DNA of 29,421 nucleotides, from NCBI RefSeq assembly GCF_946478785.1, contig NZ_CAMLDD010000038.1:1-29421 (forward strand), written 5' to 3'. The number at the start of each line of letters is the position of its first letter. Positions within the stretch are counted from its first letter, which is position 1. Both the position numbers and the translations under genes were made by a program. Below, one piece after another: positions 25,025-29,421 of this stretch. Under the pieces are notes generated by a model. It was not told the DNA's origin. It saw nothing but the letters and a program-made list of their open reading frames with translations, and made no database searches. Origin of the DNA: an uncultured Flavobacterium sp. Lineage in GTDB: Bacteria; Bacteroidota; Bacteroidia; Flavobacteriales; Flavobacteriaceae.

Positions 25025-25897
25025 ATGATAAAGAGAAGAGATTTTATAATTAACAGCGGTTTGGCTTTAGGTGCATTAGCTATTGTTCCTTCCCTTGCCT
25101 TTTCGGCCAAGCCAAAAAATATTGGACTTCAGCTGTATTCATTAAGAGAAGAATTTTCTAAAAACGTAAAAGGAGTTTTAGAACATGTTTCGAAGACTGG
25201 ATATAAAGAAGTGGAAACATACGGATTCTCAATTGAAAAAGGTTTTTTTGGCACTTCTGCAAAAGATTTCAAAAAAATATTGGTTGATAATGGCCTTAAA
25301 GCACCAAGCGGACATTATGATTTTAATTCTTTTATAAAAGATAATAATGCTGATTTTCTAAAAGCTTGTATTGAATGTGCAAATCAATTAGGAAGCGAGT
25401 ATATAACTGTGCCTTATTTAGATGAACAATTAAGAAGTGACTTAGACAGTTACAAGCGAATTGCCCAGAAAATAAATGAAGCAGCTGTTTTATGCAAACA
25501 ATCCGGATTAAAATTGGCGTATCATAACCATGCTTTTGAATTTAAAAATTTTGGAAATCAAACAGGATATGATATTTTACTACAGGAAACAGATAAAAAG
25601 TTAGTTGATTTTGAACTGGATTTATACTGGGTAGTTCGTTCAGGAAAAGATCCTTTGCAAATGTTTAAAGCTAATCCGGGCAGATTTACCATGTGGCACG
25701 TAAAAGACATGGATAAATCCAAATCAGAATGGAATACCGAAGTTGGCGAAGGAAGTATCAATTTTAAAGGCATATTCGCACAGGCTAAATTATCCGGAAT
25801 GAAGCACTTTTTTGTGGAGCAGGAAACAAATTACTCCCCAAATCCAATGGAATCAATTAAGACTAGTTGGAATTTTGTTTCTAAAAATTTAATTTAA
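25025..25897 (+). CDS. TIM-barrel sugar isomerase/epimerase, Tat-exported
   Basis: A 290-residue xylose isomerase-like TIM barrel. The Tat signal is IKRRDFIINSGLALGALAIV (R4-R5) followed by AFSA. Candidate metal ligands lie at YHNHAFEF (H167/H169), FELDLYWV (E197, D199), WHVKDMD (H225) and FVEQE (E265). It is the last gene of the cluster, 20 bp after the Hyi-like gene. Together the cluster has three members of this fold, one cytoplasmic and two exported, suggesting successive isomerisation steps or different substrates. Downstream lies repeat-rich sequence with no clear plus-strand terminator close by. Confidence 0.9.
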   Translation: MIKRRDFIINSGLALGALAIVPSLAFSAKPKNIGLQLYSLREEFSKNVKGVLEHVSKTGYKEVETYGFSIEKGFFGTSAKDFKKILVDNGLKAPSGHYDFNSFIKDNNADFLKACIECANQLGSEYITVPYLDEQLRSDLDSYKRIAQKINEAAVLCKQSGLKLAYHNHAFEFKNFGNQTGYDILLQETDKKLVDFELDLYWVVRSGKDPLQMFKANPGRFTMWHVKDMDKSKSEWNTEVGEGSINFKGIFAQAKLSGMKHFFVEQETNYSPNPMESIKTSWNFVSKNLI

Positions 25898-25929
25898 AAC
25901 ATAACAATTCTGCAGATAATAACCTGCGA

Positions 25930-26032
25930 ATACCATTAGAAATATAAAACAGTCTTTGTTTTTACCTCACCCAGCCCTCTCCAAAGAGAGGGAGTTAAAA
26001 AAATCGGATTATTTTATATTTCTAAATGGTAT
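25930..26032. repeat. Inverted-repeat-bounded element with a central hairpin
   Basis: The left arm ataccattagaaatataaaa (25930-25949) and the right arm at 26012-26032 are inverted copies differing by a single inserted base. Between them is a C/G-rich core, acctcacccagccctctcc followed by aaagagaggg, whose ccctct/agaggg arms (25975-25992) form a hairpin. From memory the ccctctcc-type core is a recurrent flavobacterial intergenic repeat. It lies downstream of the last cluster gene. Confidence 0.65.
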
Positions 26033-26082
26033 AATTTATTCAAAAAATAATACAAAACTTTTTTATAAATCAAAGCAATAAA

Positions 26083-26119
26083 AAAAGCCTTTCAAAATCA
26101 ACGACTTTGAAAGGCTTTT
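26083..26119 (-). terminator. Terminator-like hairpin after the sorting-domain relic
   Basis: A 14-bp stem, aaaagcctttcaaa (26083-26096) with tttgaaaggctttt (26106-26119), has a 9-nt loop. The longer T run is on the minus strand, 27 bp beyond the relic's stop; it may also stop plus-strand transcripts. Confidence 0.75.
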
Positions 26120-26145
26120 AAGCAGAATAAATAATCTACCTAAAT

Positions 26146-26328
26146 TTATTCCTTAATTAATTTTTCTACTTTGGTTCCTTGCTCAGTAGTGATTCTGACA
26201 AAGTAAAGTCCATTTGGTTTGTTAGAAATATCAAACTTAGCTGTATTGTTATTTTGATTCTTTTGACTTATTTGTGAAGAATCTAAAGCATAATAAAAAC
26301 ATGTTTTTTGGATTTTATTTTCTTTCAT
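26146..26328 (-). pseudogene. Relic of a T9SS type A sorting domain
   Basis: The last ~30 residues read AKFDISNKPNGLYFVRITTE and end GTKVEKLIKE, the standard end of a flavobacterial T9SS type A sorting domain. The required first part (YPNP motif and first strands) and any passenger are missing, and the 60-codon frame begins with unrelated residues. No signal peptide is present. It is most likely the decayed 3' end of a former secreted-protein gene, and it still keeps a downstream terminator hairpin. Confidence 0.7.
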
Positions 26329-26379
26329 TTAAAAGAAGAACAGCCTGAAAAAAATTTATTGATTATTCTAAATAAACCA

Positions 26380-26549
26380 CTCTGCCCTGAAAGTGCAGAG
26401 GTTTGGTTGGCAGACTGAAAGTCTGCAAGGTTGCATACTTATTTATTAGCCACAAATTACACAAATTTTCACAAATTAATTAGCGCTAATTTGTGTAATT
26501 TGTGGTTAAAATATTTTTAGAAGCTAAAGCTAAATGCACTAAAGTGCAT
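26380..26549. repeat. Cluster of four intergenic hairpins
   Basis: Four separate stem-loops: ctctgc/gcagag (26380-26400), gcagact/agtctgc (26410-26426), a perfect 18-bp inverted repeat ccacaaattacacaaatt (26450-26467) with 26488-26505 around the palindrome aattagcgctaatt, and atgcact/agtgcat (26534-26549). No gene is seen between 26329 and 26720. The 18-bp repeat is of a type I recall as frequent between Flavobacterium genes. Confidence 0.7.
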
Positions 26550-26720
26550 AGTTTTAAACTATTTCTGAGACCAATAAAATACCTGACAGTCAATAAAAAA
26601 GGGAACGACAGCCCTATGAATTCTACTAAACTTTAAAAACAAAAAAATGATTATTCGTAATCTTTCTTTGATTAAAAAAAAAGCATACTTTTACCGCCGA
26701 AAATAACCGAAATATACTAC

Positions 26721-29421
26721 ATGAAGAAACTTTACTTCTTATCATTACTTTTTATATTACTCATTTCTACTGTTGCTTATAGTAATAAGCGTAACGATAG
26801 AAATAATGTTACTAATAAAAATTTCAGCAACTTTATAGCACCGGGCGTTGATTTCAGTTTTACCAATGATGGTGCCTGCTCCGGAACTCCTGTTACGTTT
26901 ACTCCCTCTGTAACCGGCACTGCTCCTTTTACTTATAAATGGGATTTTGGAGACGGAAAAACTTCTACTGAAATGAACCCAAGTCATAGCTTTACAGCGG
27001 TTGGCTGCGGGACGCAAAATTTTAGTGTAAAACTAACCGTTAAGGATGCCAGTGGTGAAACTACTGTTACAAAAACTGTTTCGGTAAAACAAAAACCAGA
27101 CTTAAAGTTTACTGACCTTAATGCTCCGGGATCCAATAAACCTTTTGAAAGATGCGGGGATAATAATTCCAATCCAAAATACACTATTAATGTTGGAAAC
27201 AGTTCGACTTCTGTTGCTTGTATAGCCTCATATAATGTAGATTGGGGTGATGGTACATCAGAAACTAATATTTCTTTTCCAAAAAGCCATCAATACCAAA
27301 AATTAGGTTCTTTTAATATGGTAATTACAGGAGTTGGCAGCAACAGCTGTAATAATTCTGCTACCTATGTAGTTAAAAATTCTAATAACCCAATTGGTGC
27401 CCTTATCGCTCCTGGAAACACAACGAATTTGTGTATTCCTGTTGAGCCAATGGATTTTGCTATTGGATCGTGGGCGCTTAATCCTTCAGACACCAGATAT
27501 TTAGTTAATTATGGTGATGGCACTACTCAAAATTATACTCAGGCTCAACTGGAAAGTTCTGCTTATTACAATAGTCTTAATCCTCAGGCTTCACAAAATT
27601 TTCCTATTCCACATAAGTTTACAAGAGCCAACTGTCCTTCAGGAAATACGGTTACTTTAACAATTTCAACATCTTGCGGAAGCACCTATCTTACTGCGGG
27701 GCCCATTATTATTTTAGATGTTCCTGTAATCAGTTTTAGCATACCATCTGTTGCATGTGTAAATTCAGGTGTGCTTTTCAACAATTCAACCTATGCAGGT
27801 TATACTAATGGCTGTAGTACTGTGAATGTTTATACTTGGGATTTCGGAGACGGAACACCGGTATCAAGAGAGGTCAATCCATATCACGTTTATACAAGCC
27901 CAGGAAGATATAAAGTTACTTTAAAAGCTACAACCCCATGTGGTGTCGGATTAGATGTTCCTCCACAATATATATGTGTTGAACCTGTGTTGCAACCACA
28001 ATTTACCTATGGTAATGCCTGTGCTTCAGAAATAGTTCAGATAACAAATACTACGGATACAAATTTAAGCTGTGGCGTATCAAGCTTCTATTGGGAAGTA
28101 ACTGGCTATTCCCCAGCATATTGTGGCAAAGAAACTTCACCCGGATCAGGAAGGGGGCAGTGGGATTTTGCAAACGGAACACATTCCTCTTCAAAAGATC
28201 CGGCTTTTAATTTTACAACGCCCGGAATTTATTATCTAAGACTTAGAACACGCAACTCTTGCGGAATAGATCGTGAAACCACCCAGGCAATTCATGTAAA
28301 AAAGAAACCTGTTATTTCTTTAAAACCAATTTCAGATTTTTGTAAATCGGCCACCATTTTTCCTGTCGGAACGGTAGAAGAAACCTGCTCTCCAACTTCA
28401 GAAATCACGTATTCATGGAGCTTCCCTGGAGGAACACCGTCAACTTCTACAGCTCTTAACCCGGGAGCTATTAATTATACTAAAACGGGTAATTATGTCG
28501 CTACTTTTAGGGTTACCAATAGTTGTGGTACAACCGAAGTGTCAAGAAACTTTTCTGTCGACATGGTTCTTTCACCCGTAATTACTCCAAAAACAGCAAA
28601 AATATGCAGTGGTAATTCTTTTCAAATTACGCCTTTTAGTAACGGGACGACAGACAATGTACCATCAGGAACTACTTATGTATGGTCTACACCTGTAGTT
28701 TCTCCTCCTGGAGCAATTAGCGGAGCAACATCGCAATCTAGTCCAAGGTCAAGCATTGGTCAGACATTAATAAACAATACAGCAAGCCCTGCAACGGTAA
28801 CCTATACTGTATCTCCAATATCTACTTCCTGCCCGGGTCCAAATTTTACCATTACCGTTACGGTAGAACCTACAATAAAAGTAGTTCAAACTATAAAAAA
28901 TGGTACTTGTTATGGCTCTAATGATGGCTCTATCAGCTTAACTGTCAGTGGAGGAACACCCCATACAACCGGGAAGCCTTATATAATATCCTGGACAAGT
29001 TCTAACGGATTTACAAGTTCAGATCAGAATATTTCTAATTTACAAGCGGGTCAGTATTATTTATCAATTACAGATGCTGGAGGCTGTCCTGTTAATACAT
29101 CATATAATGTCTCACAACCTGAAGTATTTAGAATTGCAAGTGAAAGCAAAAATGATATAACGTGTTTTGGACTGAACAACGGAACTATCAATACCTATGT
29201 AACAGGGGGAACACCTCCTTATAACTTCGTGTGGACAAAAGATGGAGTTAATTATCCATCTAATTCAGGCAGCCTGACTAATCTGGAAAAGGGAGTTTAT
29301 CAGGTAAAAATAACTGAAGCTAATAGTTGTGGTGAACTTACAGGAACAAGTTTTACTATTGTTGAGCCACCTTTACTGGAAGTAAAATGGGAAAGCCAGG
29401 TTGATGTTTTATGCTACGGGT
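26721..29421 (+). CDS. Giant PKD/SprB-repeat surface adhesin, 5' part (partial)
   Basis: Open from the ATG at 26721 to the window end: 900 codons without a stop. A Sec signal (MKKLYFLSLLFILLISTVAYS) is followed by PKD-like domains with WDFGDG-type motifs at about residues 73, 174, 262 and 372, then cysteine-containing beta domains. Two SprB-type repeats begin near residues 728 and 808 (NGTCYGSNDGSISLTVSGGTP...DAGGC, then NDITCFGLNNGTINTYVTGGTPPYNFVW). The next repeat is just starting (VDVLCYG). It should end in a T9SS sorting domain beyond the window and serve as a surface adhesin, perhaps in gliding. Start is chosen because the signal peptide begins there. A TACTTTTA box (26686-26693) lies 27 bp upstream. 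Confidence 0.92.
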   Translation, partial: MKKLYFLSLLFILLISTVAYSNKRNDRNNVTNKNFSNFIAPGVDFSFTNDGACSGTPVTFTPSVTGTAPFTYKWDFGDGKTSTEMNPSHSFTAVGCGTQNFSVKLTVKDASGETTVTKTVSVKQKPDLKFTDLNAPGSNKPFERCGDNNSNPKYTINVGNSSTSVACIASYNVDWGDGTSETNISFPKSHQYQKLGSFNMVITGVGSNSCNNSATYVVKNSNNPIGALIAPGNTTNLCIPVEPMDFAIGSWALNPSDTRYLVNYGDGTTQNYTQAQLESSAYYNSLNPQASQNFPIPHKFTRANCPSGNTVTLTISTSCGSTYLTAGPIIILDVPVISFSIPSVACVNSGVLFNNSTYAGYTNGCSTVNVYTWDFGDGTPVSREVNPYHVYTSPGRYKVTLKATTPCGVGLDVPPQYICVEPVLQPQFTYGNACASEIVQITNTTDTNLSCGVSSFYWEVTGYSPAYCGKETSPGSGRGQWDFANGTHSSSKDPAFNFTTPGIYYLRLRTRNSCGIDRETTQAIHVKKKPVISLKPISDFCKSATIFPVGTVEETCSPTSEITYSWSFPGGTPSTSTALNPGAINYTKTGNYVATFRVTNSCGTTEVSRNFSVDMVLSPVITPKTAKICSGNSFQITPFSNGTTDNVPSGTTYVWSTPVVSPPGAISGATSQSSPRSSIGQTLINNTASPATVTYTVSPISTSCPGPNFTITVTVEPTIKVVQTIKNGTCYGSNDGSISLTVSGGTPHTTGKPYIISWTSSNGFTSSDQNISNLQAGQYYLSITDAGGCPVNTSYNVSQPEVFRIASESKNDITCFGLNNGTINTYVTGGTPPYNFVWTKDGVNYPSNSGSLTNLEKGVYQVKITEANSCGELTGTSFTIVEPPLLEVKWESQVDVLCYG

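Noticed and set aside
26647..26706. 19-codon frame upstream of the giant adhesin
   Set aside because: Rich in Lys/Arg by A+T-rich composition and overlapping the presumed promoter of the adhesin; no support for translation.
1..29421. CRISPR array, prophage, transposase or defence system
   Set aside because: No regularly spaced short repeats with unique spacers, and no integrase, transposase, phage structural or nuclease-type defence genes were seen.

Overview
The window reads as a Flavobacterium chromosome segment close in style to F. johnsoniae. Evidence: low G+C, no Shine-Dalgarno sequences, promoter-like boxes of the Bacteroidota TTG/TAnnTTTG type, SprB-repeat gliding adhesins with a type IX secretion (T9SS) sorting domain, FKBP lipoproteins with calcium-type repeats, and dispersed palindromic intergenic repeats typical of flavobacteria. 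No phage, transposase, CRISPR or defence genes were seen.

Layout. 1-819 is the 3' end of a large SprB-repeat cell-surface adhesin. 923-6857 is a minus-strand housekeeping block: dnaB, accA, an EamA transporter, an LptF/LptG-type permease and tgt. 6858-7243 holds a dispersed palindromic repeat. 7244-9684 (+) holds a small very acidic protein and a split transketolase. 9755-12569 holds an FKBP/TSP3 lipoprotein (-), an S4-domain RNA-binding protein (+), a PyrR-like phosphoribosyltransferase (+) and shikimate kinase aroK (-). 12696-13003 is a tRNA cluster: two identical tRNA-Lys(TTT) and tRNA-Leu(GAG). 13243-14781 is a SulP anion transporter (-).

15517-25897 is the most interesting part. It is a ten-gene plus-strand cluster that looks like a complete oxidative (3-keto) glycoside or sugar utilisation system. 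It encodes a Tat-exported small subunit, a GMC flavoprotein with a probable Fe-S cysteine motif, a c-type cytochrome, a DUF1080 (3-keto-disaccharide hydrolase family) protein, one cytoplasmic and one Tat-exported Gfo/Idh/MocA oxidoreductase, three TIM-barrel isomerase/epimerases (one cytoplasmic, two Tat-exported) and an MFS importer. The inferred logic is periplasmic oxidation of the sugar ring with electrons passed to cytochrome c, then cleavage and isomerisation of the keto-sugar, import, and cytoplasmic reduction. No SusCD pair, classical glycoside hydrolase or regulator is present.

25898-26720 is a gene-poor stretch of inverted repeats with a relic of a T9SS sorting domain. 26721 to the window end is the 5' part of a second giant PKD/SprB-repeat adhesin. 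Both window ends lie inside SprB-type repeat genes, as would be expected if this were a contig broken at repeats.
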